From: Nitrobacter hamburgensis X14
Lineage (GTDB): Bacteria > Pseudomonadota > Alphaproteobacteria > Rhizobiales > Xanthobacteraceae
DNA length: 64,000 nt
Direction: 5' to 3'
NCBI RefSeq assembly: GCF_000013885.1
Contig: NC_007964.1
Span: forward strand, 3,458,001-3,522,000
The notes beneath the pieces are model-generated. The model was not told the DNA's origin and did no database searches. It saw nothing but the letters and a program-made list of their open reading frames with translations. The position numbers and the translations under genes were made by a program. This document shows, piece by piece, positions 26,265-36,196 of this stretch (its first letter is position 1; each line of letters starts with the position of its first letter).

Positions 26265-27248
26265 ATGCCCCCCCGGTTTACCATCATCCGCGACACCACC
26301 CCCGCCGCCGCGATCCCCAAGGGGTCGGTGGTGGCGATGGGCAATTTTGACGGCGTTCACCTCGGTCACCGCGCGGTGATCGAAGCCGCGCTCGCGATGT
26401 CCCGCTCCCGCGGCAAGCCGGCTTTCGCGGTCACCTTCGAGCCGCACCCGCGAAAGTTCTTCAGCCCGAACACCCCACAATTCCGCCTGACCGACGAAAC
26501 CAGCAAGTTGCGGCTTTTGGCCGGCGCCGGCCTCGCCGGTGCCGTGGTCATGACCTTCGACACTGCCCGCGCCGGAACCACGGCGCAGGATTTCATTCAC
26601 CATGATCTGATCGCCCGGCTCGACGTCAGCGGCATCGCCGTCGGCTACGATTTCCATTTCGGCAAGGGTCGCGTCGGCTCGCCGAGCCTGCTGTTGAGCG
26701 AGGCGACGCGGCTCGGCATCGAGGTCGATGTGCGGCCCCCTGTCGATATCGACGAGCGCCCGGTCTCCTCCAGCGCTATCCGCATGGCGCTGGCGGAGGG
26801 CCAGATCGCGGACGCCACCGCCATGCTCGGCGGACCGTGGTTCGTGACCGGCGAGGTGATTCACGGCGAGAAGCGCGGCCGCCACCTCGGCTATCCCACC
26901 GCCAATATCCGCCTCGACAAGGATTGCGGCCTCAAGCACGGCATCTATGCGGTGCGGGTCGGCCTCGGCCAGGGAAAGGATCACCGGCGCTTCGACGGCG
27001 TTGCGAGCTTTGGCCGCCGTCCGACCTTCGACAACGGCGCGCCGCTGCTCGAAGTCTTCCTGTTCGACTTCAAGGGCGACCTTTACGGAACAGTACTGGA
27101 CGTGGCCTTCATCGGCTTCATTCGCGACGAGCTGAAATTCGACAGCATTGACGCGCTCATTCGTCAGATGGACGACGACAGCGCCCGCGCCCGAACCCAA
27201 CTCGCAGCCGCGCCCGACGCATTCCCGAATCTAGGGGTGATCGAGTGA
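26265..27248 (+). CDS. ribF: Bifunctional riboflavin kinase / FAD synthetase
   Basis: RibF phosphorylates riboflavin to FMN and adenylates FMN to FAD. The N-terminal nucleotidyl-transferase domain has GNFDGVHLGHRAVI and SSSAIRMALAEGQI. The C-terminal kinase domain has GEVIHGEKRGRHLGYPTANI and EVFLFDFKGDLYG. It has 327 residues from the ATG at 26265; a TTG 39 bases upstream is less likely. ileS follows 88 bases later on the same strand, the classic ribF-ileS-lspA order. Confidence 0.96.
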   Translation: MPPRFTIIRDTTPAAAIPKGSVVAMGNFDGVHLGHRAVIEAALAMSRSRGKPAFAVTFEPHPRKFFSPNTPQFRLTDETSKLRLLAGAGLAGAVVMTFDTARAGTTAQDFIHHDLIARLDVSGIAVGYDFHFGKGRVGSPSLLLSEATRLGIEVDVRPPVDIDERPVSSSAIRMALAEGQIADATAMLGGPWFVTGEVIHGEKRGRHLGYPTANIRLDKDCGLKHGIYAVRVGLGQGKDHRRFDGVASFGRRPTFDNGAPLLEVFLFDFKGDLYGTVLDVAFIGFIRDELKFDSIDALIRQMDDDSARARTQLAAAPDAFPNLGVIE

Positions 27249-27336
27249 CGTCTTCACCTCTCCCCGCTTGCGGGGAAAGGGAAAGACCCCAAGACCGGGT
27301 TTCCCCTTCCCGTCAAAACACGCTATTCACCCCGCC

Positions 27337-30336
27337 ATGACCAACAAGCCCCAGAAGTCCGACGCCCCCGATTACGCCAAGACCCTCTACCTGCCGCAGA
27401 CGGACTTTCCGATGCGCGCCGGACTGCCGCAGCGCGAGCCGGAGATTCTGGCGCGCTGGAACGACATCGATCTCTACGGACAACTCCGCAAGCGCGCGAA
27501 GGGGCGGCCAAAGTTCGTGCTGCACGACGGCCCGCCGTACGCCAACGGCAGCATCCATATCGGCCACGCGCTCAACAAGATCCTGAAGGACGTGGTGACC
27601 AGGAGCCAGCAAATGCTGGGTCACGATTCAAACTACGTGCCGGGCTGGGACTGCCACGGCCTACCGATCGAATGGAAGATCGAGGAAGAGAACTACCGCT
27701 CCAAGGGCAAGGCAAAGCCGAACTTCAAGGATTCCGCGGCGATGGTGGCGTTCCGCAAGGAGTGCCGCGCCTATGCCGAGAAGTGGCTCAACGTGCAGCG
27801 TGAGGAGTTCAAGCGCCTCGGCATTATCGGCGACTGGGACCATCCCTACGCCACCATGACCTATCCGGCCGAGGCGCAAATCGCGCGCGAACTGATGAAG
27901 TTCGCCGCCAACGGCACGCTCTATCGCGGCTCAAAGCCGGTGATGTGGAGTGTGGTGGAGAAGACCGCGCTGGCGGAGGCCGAGGTCGAGTATGAGGACC
28001 ACACCAGCGATACGGTGTGGGTGAAATTTCCGGTGACCTCGCCGGCACACGGCGCGCTGGCGCAGGCGAGCGTGGTGATCTGGACCACCACGCCGTGGAC
28101 GCTGCCGGGCAATCGCGCCATCAGCTTCTCGAACAGGATCGCCTATGGTCTTTACAAGGTCACCGATGCGCCGGCCGACAACTGGGCCAAAACCGGCGAT
28201 CTGCTGATCCTTGCGGACAATCTCGCCGCTGAGGTGTTCAAGCAGGCGCGGGTCGCGGCTTACGAGAAGGTCCGCGATGTTCCGGCCGACACCATGGATG
28301 CAATCGAGTGCGCGCATCCGCTGAAAGGCCTGTCCGGCGGATATGAATTCACCGTCCCCCTCCTGGATGGCGACCACGTCACCGACGACACCGGCACCGG
28401 CTTCGTTCACACCGCGCCCGGCCACGGACGCGAGGACTTCGACATCTGGACTCACAACGCGCGTGATCTCGAAACGCGTGGCGTCTCGAGCGCGATCCCT
28501 TACACCGTCGACGAGAACGGCGCGCTGACCGCGCAGGCCCCCGGCTTCGAGGGCAAGCGCGTCATCGACGACAAGGGCAACAAGGGCGACGCCAACGAGG
28601 CCGTCATCAAGGCGCTGATCGAACGCGGCATGTTGCTCGCGCGCGGACGGCTCAAGCATCAGTATCCGCATTCGTGGCGCTCGAAGAAGCCGGTGATCTT
28701 CCGCAACACGCCGCAGTGGTTCATCGCGATGGATAAGGACATCGCCGGCCGCGGTCAGGCCAAGAGCGGCGACACCCTCCGCGCCCGCGCGCTGCAGGCG
28801 ATCTCCGTCACCCAATGGGTGCCGCCGGCCGGCGAGAGGCGCATCACCGGCATGATCACCGGACGGCCCGACTGGGTGATCTCGCGCCAGCGTGCCTGGG
28901 GCGTGCCGATCGCCGTGTTCGTGCGCGAAAAGGGCGACGGCTCCGCCGAAATCCTGATCGACGCCGCCGTCAACAAACGGATCACCGACGCCTTCGAGAC
29001 GGAAGGCGCCGATGCCTGGTACACCGAGGGCGCGCGCGAGCGTTTTCTTGGGCCGCGTGCCGGCGAGGACTGGAGCAAGGTCGACGACATCCTCGACGTC
29101 TGGTTCGACTCCGGCTCCACCCACGCCTTCGTGCTGGAAGATCCCGTGCACTTCCCCGGTCTTGCGGGCATCAAACGCAAGGTCGATGGCGGCAAGGATA
29201 CCGTGATGTATCTGGAAGGAAGCGACCAGCATCGCGGCTGGTTTCACTCCTCGCTGCTGGAGAGCTGCGGCACCCGCGGCCGCGCGCCCTATGATGTGGT
29301 GCTGACCCACGGCTTCACGCTCGACGAGAACGGCCGCAAGATGTCCAAGTCATTGGGCAACACGGTTGAGCCGCAGAAGGTGATCGCGCAGTCCGGCGCC
29401 GACATCCTGCGACTGTGGGTCTGCGCGACGGACTATGCCGACGACCAGCGCATTGGTCCGGAAATCCTCAAGAACACCGTCGAGACCTATCGCAAGCTGC
29501 GCAACACTATCCGCTGGATGCTCGGCACGCTGCATCACTTCAAGCGCGACGACGAGGTCACGTTCAGCGACGTGCCCGAACTGGAACGGCTGATGCTGCA
29601 TCAGTTGGCCGTGCAGAGCGCGGTGGTGCGCAAGGCCTACGCGGATTTCGATTACAAGACCGTGGTCGCCAGTCTCGCGGCCTTCATGAACACGGAACTC
29701 TCGGCGTTCTATTTCGATATCCGGAAAGACACGCTGTATTGCGATCCGCCGTCGTCCGCGGCAAGGAAAGCCGCGCTCACCATTATCGATTTGCTGTGCG
29801 ACGCGATCCTGAAATGGCTGGCGCCGGTGCTTTCATTCACCACCGAAGAAGCATGGCGGCAATATCGGCCGGATGCGGAACCGTCGGTGCATCTGACGCT
29901 GTTTCCGGAGAGTATCGAAATATTTCGGGACGATGCTTTGGCCGCGAAGTGGGAGACCATCCGCGCCGTGCGCAGCGTCGTCACCGGCGCGCTGGAACGC
30001 GAGCGCGCCGCCAAGCGGATCGGCTCCTCGCTCGAAGCCTCGCCGATCGTCTATGTCGCCGACCGCGCGATGCTCGCAACGTTGTTCGACGTCGATCTTG
30101 CCGAGGTCTGCATCACCTCGAACTACGAGGTTCGCGAGGGCGACGCGCCGGCCGACGCGTTCCGTTTGCCGAACGTCCCCGGCGTGGCCGTGGTGGTCGA
30201 GAAAGCCGCGGGCACCAAGTGCGCCCGATCGTGGAAGATCCTGCCGACCGTCGGCGACGACAAGGAGTATCCCGACGTGTCGCCGCGCGACGCGCAGGCG
30301 CTGCGGGAGTGGAAGGCGCTGGGAGTGACCGTGTGA
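27337..30336 (+). CDS. ileS: Isoleucyl-tRNA synthetase
   Basis: This class I enzyme charges tRNA-Ile. It has 999 residues. HIGH is at residues 74-77 in NGSIHIGHALNK, and KMSKS is at 668-672 in ENGRKMSKSLGNTV. The editing domain has TTTPWTLPGN and DDTGTGFVHTAPGHG, so misactivated valine should be cleared. I chose the ATG at 27337 because the family start precedes DYAKTLYLPQTDFPMR by only a few residues; the frame is open for 23 more codons upstream. The stop overlaps the lspA start. Confidence 0.96.
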   Translation: MTNKPQKSDAPDYAKTLYLPQTDFPMRAGLPQREPEILARWNDIDLYGQLRKRAKGRPKFVLHDGPPYANGSIHIGHALNKILKDVVTRSQQMLGHDSNYVPGWDCHGLPIEWKIEEENYRSKGKAKPNFKDSAAMVAFRKECRAYAEKWLNVQREEFKRLGIIGDWDHPYATMTYPAEAQIARELMKFAANGTLYRGSKPVMWSVVEKTALAEAEVEYEDHTSDTVWVKFPVTSPAHGALAQASVVIWTTTPWTLPGNRAISFSNRIAYGLYKVTDAPADNWAKTGDLLILADNLAAEVFKQARVAAYEKVRDVPADTMDAIECAHPLKGLSGGYEFTVPLLDGDHVTDDTGTGFVHTAPGHGREDFDIWTHNARDLETRGVSSAIPYTVDENGALTAQAPGFEGKRVIDDKGNKGDANEAVIKALIERGMLLARGRLKHQYPHSWRSKKPVIFRNTPQWFIAMDKDIAGRGQAKSGDTLRARALQAISVTQWVPPAGERRITGMITGRPDWVISRQRAWGVPIAVFVREKGDGSAEILIDAAVNKRITDAFETEGADAWYTEGARERFLGPRAGEDWSKVDDILDVWFDSGSTHAFVLEDPVHFPGLAGIKRKVDGGKDTVMYLEGSDQHRGWFHSSLLESCGTRGRAPYDVVLTHGFTLDENGRKMSKSLGNTVEPQKVIAQSGADILRLWVCATDYADDQRIGPEILKNTVETYRKLRNTIRWMLGTLHHFKRDDEVTFSDVPELERLMLHQLAVQSAVVRKAYADFDYKTVVASLAAFMNTELSAFYFDIRKDTLYCDPPSSAARKAALTIIDLLCDAILKWLAPVLSFTTEEAWRQYRPDAEPSVHLTLFPESIEIFRDDALAAKWETIRAVRSVVTGALERERAAKRIGSSLEASPIVYVADRAMLATLFDVDLAEVCITSNYEVREGDAPADAFRLPNVPGVAVVVEKAAGTKCARSWKILPTVGDDKEYPDVSPRDAQALREWKALGVTV

Positions 30337-30827
30337 CCCCCCTGCGCTCCGGCATCGTCGCAGCGGTCGCGGCGCTGATTGCCGACCAGGCGTCCAAGCT
30401 CTGGCTATTGTTCGTGTTCGACATCGGCCATCGCGGCGCCGTCAGGGTTACGCCGTTCTTCGACCTGGTGCTGGCCTGGAACACCGGCATCAGCTACGGC
30501 TGGTTCCAGACCGACAGCCCGGTCGGCGCCACGATCCTGCTCGCGATCAAGGCCGGCGCGGTAGTCCTGCTGGCAATCTGGATGGCGCGCTCGCAGACCC
30601 GCCTCGCGACAATTGGCCTCGGCCTCATCATCGGCGGCGCCATCGGCAACGCCATCGACCGCTTCGCCTATGGCGCGGTGGTGGATTTCGTCCTGTTTCA
30701 CGTCCCACTCGCGGGAAAAACCTATAGCTGGTACGTGTTCAACCTTGCCGATGTGGCGATCGTTGCCGGGGTGATAGCCCTGTTGTATGATTCCTTCCTC
30801 AGGACACCCGCCGCAAAAGCGCCCTGA
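30333..30827 (+). CDS. lspA: Prolipoprotein signal peptidase
   Basis: LspA cleaves the signal peptide of diacylated prolipoproteins in the inner membrane. It starts at the GTG at 30333, which overlaps the ileS stop as GTGA, so translation is coupled. The 164-residue product has four hydrophobic helices. ADQASKLW opens the first, and the two catalytic aspartates lie in GNAIDRFAYGAVVDF and FNLADVAI. WNTGISYGWF carries the conserved Asn-Gly pair. Gene order with ileS is the standard one. Confidence 0.95.
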   Translation: MTPLRSGIVAAVAALIADQASKLWLLFVFDIGHRGAVRVTPFFDLVLAWNTGISYGWFQTDSPVGATILLAIKAGAVVLLAIWMARSQTRLATIGLGLIIGGAIGNAIDRFAYGAVVDFVLFHVPLAGKTYSWYVFNLADVAIVAGVIALLYDSFLRTPAAKAP

Positions 30828-30888
30828 TCCCGGCCGATAGGGGGCTGCTCGGAATGCCGGCGTCTTCCGGCCGCGATCCTTCGAAAAA

Positions 30889-31620
30889 ATGAACAGGATG
30901 AACGCGATGCGCAAGACCGGACGGAACGGTTGGGATGTGCTCAAGGCTTCGGGAATGCTGCCGCGCGGCGTTCTCCTCGCCGCGGTTGCCGCGGGCATCG
31001 CCGTCGTACTGTCGTCCGGCGTGGCCCGCGCCCAGGACGACGATGATAGCTCCACCTTCGAGGAGAAAATCATCCACAACCTCATGAGCGGCATCGGCGG
31101 CACCAACATGGAAAGCAAAGGCATCGAGTATCGCGAGCGGTCGCCGCTGGTGATTCCGCCCAAGATCGAGTTGCCGCCGCCGGGCTCGACCGCGGCCAGG
31201 GACCCGAACTGGCCGAATGACCCCGACGTTCAGCGCCACAAGGAAGCGGTCGCCGCCCGCAAGCAAAGGAAACTGACATCTGAAGAAAACGGCCGCTCGA
31301 TTTTGCCGAGCAAGCTCGCGGTGCACGGTTCCGGCACCACCTCACGACGGGCCGAGACGGAAGAGCCGGGCAAACCGCAGAACGAGAATCCGTCGCTCAG
31401 CCCCTCGCAACTCGGCTTCACCGGCAAGCTTGGCAATCTGTTCGGCGGCAACAAGACCCAGACCGCACCGTTCACGGGTGAACCGGAACGGGAAACACTG
31501 ACGCAGCCGCCGGCGGGCTATCAGACCCCGTCACCGAACTTCGCTTATGGCACCGGACCGAAGGAAGCCCTCGGCAACACCTATATCGATATCAACAGCG
31601 GTAAAGAGCGTACTAACTAA
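30889..31620 (+). CDS. Exported protein of unknown function, DUF3035-like
   Basis: The 243-residue product has an N-terminal hydrophobic segment (GVLLAAVAAGIAVVLSSGVARA) that may be a signal peptide or anchor. A conserved patch, YRERSPLVIPPKIELPPPGS, recalls the RxxPLVIPP segment of DUF3035 (BamF-like) proteins, but the match is short. The remainder is polar, low in hydrophobics and probably disordered. It lies between lspA and two M16 peptidases in one direction and may belong to envelope assembly, which is an inference. Confidence 0.6.
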   Translation: MNRMNAMRKTGRNGWDVLKASGMLPRGVLLAAVAAGIAVVLSSGVARAQDDDDSSTFEEKIIHNLMSGIGGTNMESKGIEYRERSPLVIPPKIELPPPGSTAARDPNWPNDPDVQRHKEAVAARKQRKLTSEENGRSILPSKLAVHGSGTTSRRAETEEPGKPQNENPSLSPSQLGFTGKLGNLFGGNKTQTAPFTGEPERETLTQPPAGYQTPSPNFAYGTGPKEALGNTYIDINSGKERTN

Positions 31621-31649
31621 CGGTCGCGGCGGCCATCGGACCACGCGAC

Positions 31650-31670
31650 CCTTCGCTCGAAAACACTCTA
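31650..31670 (+). repeat. Solo end of a RIME-like element
   Basis: CTTCGCTCGAAAACACTCTA matches the right end of the RIME-like elements with one change. The rest of the element is missing, so this is a truncated relic 30 bases after the preceding gene. Confidence 0.6.
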
Positions 31671-31691
31671 GCAAAGGACTGGCGGCAACCC

Positions 31692-33122
31692 GTGACGACT
31701 AAAGACAAATTGCCGCCGGTGCACGCCATGACGGCAGTGCGACGATTGACCGTCCGCGCCCTCGCGGCGCTGGCCCTGTGCCTTGCGCTCCTGTTTGCCT
31801 TCCCCGAAGCTGAGGCGCAGACCGTCACCTCTCAGCCTCCCGCCACGTTTACCCTGGCCAACGGCCTCGCGGTCGTGATCATTCCCGATCACCGGACGCC
31901 GGTGGTCACGCAGATGATCTGGTACAAGGTCGGCTCGGCGGACGAAACGCCCGGCAAATCCGGGCTCGCGCATTTCCTTGAGCATCTGATGTTCAAGGGC
32001 ACCGCCAAGCATCCGGCCGGCGAGTTTTCCCAGACCGTGCTGCGTGTCGGCGGCGAGGAGAATGCCTTCACCAACTTCGACTACACCGGCTACTACCAGC
32101 GCGTACCGCGCGATCAACTCGCGACGATGATGGCGTTCGAGGCCGACCGCATGACCGGCCTGGTGCTGAAGGACGAAAACGTGCTGCCCGAGCGCGACGT
32201 GGTGCTCGAGGAATACAACATGCGCGTCGCCAACAATCCCGACGCGCGGCTGACCGAACAGATCATGGCCGCGCTGTATCTCAACCATCCCTATGGCCGC
32301 CCGGTGATCGGCTGGCACCATGAGATCGAGAAGCTCACCCGCGAGGACGCGCTTGCCTTCTACAAACGGTTTTATGCGCCGAACAATGCAACGCTGGTGA
32401 TCGCAGGCGACGTCGACGCGCAAACAATTCGCCCCGAGATCGAAAAGACCTTCGGCCAGGTGCCGCCGCAGCCCGCCATTCCGGCCACCCGCATCCGTCC
32501 GCAGGAACCGCTGCCGGTCGCGTCGCGGACGGTCACGCTCGCGGACGCTCGCGTCGAGCAGCCGATGCTGCGGCGCTATTATCTCGTCCCCTCCGCAACC
32601 ACTGCCGCCGCCGGCGAAAGCGCCGCGCTGGATGTGCTTGCGCAATTGATGGGCGACGGCAGCAACGCCTATCTCTATCGCGTGCTGGTCGTCGACAAGC
32701 CGCTCGCCGTCAGCACCAACGCAACCTATCAAGGCACCGCGGTCGATCCGAGCCAGTTTTCGATCGCGGTGGCGCCGAAGCCGGGCGTCGGTTTCCCCGA
32801 GATCGAGCAGGCCATCGACGCCGTGATCGCAAATCTCGCCAAAAACCCGATCCCCGCGGAAGACCTCGAGCGCGTGAAGACGCAGTTGATCGCGCAGGCG
32901 ATCTACGCCCAGGATAGCCAGACGACGCTGGCGCGCTGGTACGGCGCGGGCATGACGGTCGGATTGAGCGTCGACGAGATCAGAAGCTGGCCGGACCGCA
33001 TCCGCGCAGTGACCGCCGCGCAGGTTCGCGAGGCCGCGCAAAAGTGGCTGGTCAAGACGCGGTCGGTCACGGGATACCTGATCAAGGACACCACGCCGAA
33101 GCCTGAGGAGAAGCGGTCGTGA
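31692..33122 (+). CDS. M16-family zinc metallopeptidase, active subunit
   Basis: This processing-peptidase-like protein has 476 residues with a signal peptide (VRALAALALCLALLFAFP, ending EAEAQ). The inverted zinc motif HFLEH is at residues 94-98 with the distal Glu in RDVVLEEYNMRV. The family pattern TPGKSGLAHFLEHLMFKGT is perfect, and the C-terminal RxxxR-Y region is represented by PMLRRYYLVPS. The start is GTG at 31692, or ATG at 31728, which would place the signal peptide nearer the N-terminus. Its end overlaps the next gene by four bases (GTGA), so it is translated with its partner. Confidence 0.9.
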   Translation: MTTKDKLPPVHAMTAVRRLTVRALAALALCLALLFAFPEAEAQTVTSQPPATFTLANGLAVVIIPDHRTPVVTQMIWYKVGSADETPGKSGLAHFLEHLMFKGTAKHPAGEFSQTVLRVGGEENAFTNFDYTGYYQRVPRDQLATMMAFEADRMTGLVLKDENVLPERDVVLEEYNMRVANNPDARLTEQIMAALYLNHPYGRPVIGWHHEIEKLTREDALAFYKRFYAPNNATLVIAGDVDAQTIRPEIEKTFGQVPPQPAIPATRIRPQEPLPVASRTVTLADARVEQPMLRRYYLVPSATTAAAGESAALDVLAQLMGDGSNAYLYRVLVVDKPLAVSTNATYQGTAVDPSQFSIAVAPKPGVGFPEIEQAIDAVIANLAKNPIPAEDLERVKTQLIAQAIYAQDSQTTLARWYGAGMTVGLSVDEIRSWPDRIRAVTAAQVREAAQKWLVKTRSVTGYLIKDTTPKPEEKRS

Positions 33123-34516
33123 GATGCACCCGGACCGGCGCGGCGCGCCGCCTGCTCGCCGCCTTATGCTTCGCATTGACCTCCCTCGTCGCGAATCCGT
33201 CGTTCGCGGCGACAAAAATCCAGCATCTGGTGACGCCGGGAGGGATCGAGGCTTGGTTCGTTCAGGATGCGACCGTTCCGCTGGTGGCGATGGAATATGC
33301 GTTTGCGGGCGGCGCGGCACAGGACCCGGCCGACAAGCCGGGCGTCGGCTACATGGTCGCGAGCCTGCTCGACGAAGGCGCCGCCGATCTCGACTCCAGG
33401 ACCTTCCATGAACGGCTCGACCGCCGCGCCATCGAGCTGAGCTTTACGATCCAACGCGACCGGCTCCGCGGCTCGCTGCGGATGCTCAAGGAGCACAGCG
33501 ACGAAGCGTTCGGCCTGCTGCGGCTCGCCCTGACTGCGCCGCGCTTCGACAGCAGCGACGTCGAGCGCATCCGTTCGCAGATCATGTCGGGGCTGCGTCG
33601 TAACTCGACCAATCCCAACGCACTCGCCGGCCGCAATTTCCTCAAGCTCGCATTCGGCGATCATCCCTACGGCCGCCCGTCGCACGGTACGCTCGAAAGC
33701 ATCCCGACGATCAAGACCGACGACCTCAGGACTTACGTGCGCCACGTGCTGGCGAGGGACAAGCTGAAGATCGCGGTCGTGGGCGACATCGAGCCGGCGG
33801 CTCTCGCAAAACTGCTGGATCAGACTTTTGGGGGCCTGCCCGCGAAGGGCGACCTCACACCCGTTGCCGACGTCGTCGCCGCGAAGCCGCCGCAACGCGC
33901 GTTGGTTCCGCTCGACGTGCCACAAACCGTGGTCATGTTCGGCGGCCCCGGCATCAAGCGTCACGATCCGGATTTCATGGCGGCCTACATCGACAACCAC
34001 ATTCTCGGCGGCGGCTCGCTGTCGTCGCGGCTCTATCGGGAGGTTCGCGAAAAGCGCGGCCTCGCCTATTCCGTCTCGGAATCGCTGTTGTGGATGGATC
34101 ACTCGGCGCTGTTTGCCGGCACCACCGGAACCCGCGCCGACCGCGTCGGCGAGAGCATCGACGCCATCAACAGCGAAATCCGGCGCTTTGCCGAAAGCGG
34201 GCCGACCCAGAAGGAGCTAGACGAAGCCAAATCCTACCTGAAGGGGTCGCAGATGCTGGAGCTGGACACCTCCTCGAAGCTCGCCACCGGCCTGTTGCAG
34301 TATCAGACGGACGATCTGCCCATCGACTACATCGAGAAACGCAATTCCATTGTCGATGCCGTCACCCTCGACCAGGCCAGGCAGATCGCGAAGCGGCTGT
34401 GGGGACAGGGGCTTCTGACCGTGATCGTTGGACGCACGCCACAGGCGGCAGCGCAACCAGCGGCGGCCCAACCAGCGGCAACCCAGCCGGCGGCGCCTCA
34501 ACCTGCCGCGCACTGA
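33119..34516 (+). CDS. M16-family peptidase homologue lacking the zinc motif
   Basis: This is the partner of the preceding peptidase. It has 465 residues, a signal peptide (RRLLAALCFALTSLVANPSFA) and the M16 fold, with GGGSLSSRLYREVREKRGLAYSVS in its C-terminal half. At the zinc-motif position it reads GVGYMVASLLDEGA, so the His-Glu-His ligands are absent. Active/inactive M16 pairs are known in bacteria and form heterodimers. The last 25 residues are a QPAA repeat. The start is GTG at 33119. arfB follows 86 bases later. Confidence 0.92.
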   Translation: MRCTRTGAARRLLAALCFALTSLVANPSFAATKIQHLVTPGGIEAWFVQDATVPLVAMEYAFAGGAAQDPADKPGVGYMVASLLDEGAADLDSRTFHERLDRRAIELSFTIQRDRLRGSLRMLKEHSDEAFGLLRLALTAPRFDSSDVERIRSQIMSGLRRNSTNPNALAGRNFLKLAFGDHPYGRPSHGTLESIPTIKTDDLRTYVRHVLARDKLKIAVVGDIEPAALAKLLDQTFGGLPAKGDLTPVADVVAAKPPQRALVPLDVPQTVVMFGGPGIKRHDPDFMAAYIDNHILGGGSLSSRLYREVREKRGLAYSVSESLLWMDHSALFAGTTGTRADRVGESIDAINSEIRRFAESGPTQKELDEAKSYLKGSQMLELDTSSKLATGLLQYQTDDLPIDYIEKRNSIVDAVTLDQARQIAKRLWGQGLLTVIVGRTPQAAAQPAAAQPAATQPAAPQPAAH

Positions 34517-34602
34517 CGGCGCGGGCAGGCAAGATCGCGCAAACGGGTTATGGTGCCTTGGCCTGATTCCCGCCATTCCCGCCGTCGGACAGGCGAGGCC
34601 TG

Positions 34603-35031
34603 GTGAGTGGCATGGTGCGGATCACTCGCGATATCGTGATCGACGAAAACGACATCGAGATCAGTTTCATTCGCGCCTCCGGACCGGGCGGCCAGAACGT
34701 CAACAAGCTCTCGACCGCCGCGCAATTGCGCTTCGACACCCGCCGCCTGACGCTCGCCCCTGACGTTGCGGTGCGGCTGGCCCGGCTCGCCGGTCAGCGC
34801 CTGACCAAGGACGGCGTGATCGTGATCCATGCCCAGCGCTTCCGCACCCAGGAGCGCAACCGCGCCGACGCCACCGACCGCCTGATCGAACTGCTGCGCG
34901 AGGCCGCGATCCGGCCGACGCCACGCCGCGCGACGAAACCAACGTTCGGCTCGAAACAGCGCCGCCTCGAGAGCAAGAAGCGCCGCGCCGACGTCAAGGC
35001 AAGACGCGGATCGGCCGGATTCGAGGACTAG
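34603..35031 (+). CDS. arfB: Alternative ribosome-rescue peptidyl-tRNA hydrolase
   Basis: ArfB frees ribosomes stalled on non-stop messages. The catalytic GGQ is at residues 29-31 in ASGPGGQNVNKLSTAAQLRF. The C-terminal tail is rich in Lys and Arg (KQRRLESKKRRADVKARRG), which is the part that enters the empty mRNA channel. It has 142 residues, the usual length. Its stop codon overlaps a CTAG next to the IS relic described at 35032-35120. Confidence 0.95.
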   Translation: MSGMVRITRDIVIDENDIEISFIRASGPGGQNVNKLSTAAQLRFDTRRLTLAPDVAVRLARLAGQRLTKDGVIVIHAQRFRTQERNRADATDRLIELLREAAIRPTPRRATKPTFGSKQRRLESKKRRADVKARRGSAGFED

Positions 35032-35120
35032 CGCGGGATAGGGTTTGATTGAATCGTAATTCGTTCTCTGTGAGATTCGGTTATGTTCACGACGAGAGCG
35101 ATTTTTCAACAGCCTGCTAG
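35032..35120. mobile_element. Relic right end of an IS5-like element
   Basis: The segment ends TTCAACAGCCTG followed by CTAG, matching the right end and target site of the IS5-group element at 5002-6303 over 16 bases. CTAG also occurs at 35028-35031 on the left. The 85 bases between have no transposase remnant and are less GC-rich than their surroundings. The IS630 element then inserted in the right CTAG. Confidence 0.6.
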
Positions 35121-36196
35121 TGGATGGAATCTAACACTTGGTGCCCGCGTCTGACGGCTCGGATAATTTTGTTGGGATCGGCAGTCCATGTGAAGGGCTT
35201 CGGTTCGGCGTTATGTTCGATTACGAAGCGATTGATTGCAGCCTGCAGGTCGACGACCGATCGGAAGATGCCGCGTTTCAGTCGTCGTTTTGTGAGTTTG
35301 GCGAAGAAGCCCTCGACGGCGTTGAGCCAGGATGCTGATGTGGGCGTGAAGTGGAAGGCCCAGCGGGGATGCCGGGCCAACCACTGGCGCACTTTCGGGT
35401 GCTTGTGGGTTGCATAGTTGTCGACGATAGCGTGGATTTGCTTTCGCGGCGGCACCTGCGCTTCGACGGCGTTGAGGAAGCGGATGAACTCCTGGTGCCG
35501 ATGGCGCTGCATATTGCGGCCAATGACGGTGCCGTCGAGGACGTTGAGGGCCGCAAACAGTGTCGTCGTGCCATGACGCTTGTAGTCGTGGGTCATCGTC
35601 CCGGCGCGACCCTTCTTTATTGGCAAGCCGGGCTGGGTGCGGTCGAGCGCCTGGATTTGGCTTTTTTCATCGACCGAGAGAACGACGGCATGGGCGGGCG
35701 GATCGACATAGAGGCCGACGACATCGCGCAATTTGTCGACGAAGCGCGGGTCAGTGGAGAGCTTGAACTGTTTCACCCGGTGCGGCTGCAGCCCATGGGC
35801 GCGCCAGATGCGTTGAACGGAACTCGCGCTGATATCGACGACCTTCGCCATCATGGCCGAGGTCCAGTGGGTCGCCTCTGCTGGCGGCTCGGTCCGGGTG
35901 AGCGCCACGACGCGTTCAGCGATGCCCGACCCCAGCGGCGGAATGCGCGAGGGGCGTGTCTTATCGTGCAGGAGGCCGTCATAACCCGCCACCATGAAGC
36001 GTTCCTGCCAGCGCCACACACAGGTCTTCGACTTGCCGGTCCGGCGCATGATCTCATGGGTGCCGAAACCGTCCGCGCTCAACAGTACGATCTCGGCCCG
36101 CCAAACATGCTTGTGTGGGGTGTTCCGATTCCGCGCCAGCGCCTTCAGATGGCGGCGGTCGGCAGGCTTAAGGGTGATGAAAATTCCGGTTCGCAT
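35117..36196 (-). CDS. IS630-family transposase
   Basis: This transposase moves the surrounding element. The N-terminal half has two helix-turn-helix regions (HEIMRRTGKSKTCVWRWQERF, then MAKVVDISASSVQRIWRAHGL). The DDE core has VVLSVDEKSQIQALDR (first Asp), IHAIVDNYATHKHPKV (second Asp) and TPTSASWLNAVEGFFAKL (Glu). I placed the start at the ATG at 36196 (359 residues); the frame is open to 36247. The stop codon TAG is formed by the target-site TA plus the flanking C, so the last codons lie in the terminal repeat. The protein looks intact. Confidence 0.92.
   Translation of the reverse strand: MRTGIFITLKPADRRHLKALARNRNTPHKHVWRAEIVLLSADGFGTHEIMRRTGKSKTCVWRWQERFMVAGYDGLLHDKTRPSRIPPLGSGIAERVVALTRTEPPAEATHWTSAMMAKVVDISASSVQRIWRAHGLQPHRVKQFKLSTDPRFVDKLRDVVGLYVDPPAHAVVLSVDEKSQIQALDRTQPGLPIKKGRAGTMTHDYKRHGTTTLFAALNVLDGTVIGRNMQRHRHQEFIRFLNAVEAQVPPRKQIHAIVDNYATHKHPKVRQWLARHPRWAFHFTPTSASWLNAVEGFFAKLTKRRLKRGIFRSVVDLQAAINRFVIEHNAEPKPFTWTADPNKIIRAVRRGHQVLDSIH

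Noticed and set aside
33119..34516. Second M16 peptidase gene as a degenerate pseudogene
   Set aside because: Loss of the zinc motif is normal for the regulatory member of M16 pairs, and the frame, signal peptide and C-terminal domain are intact.
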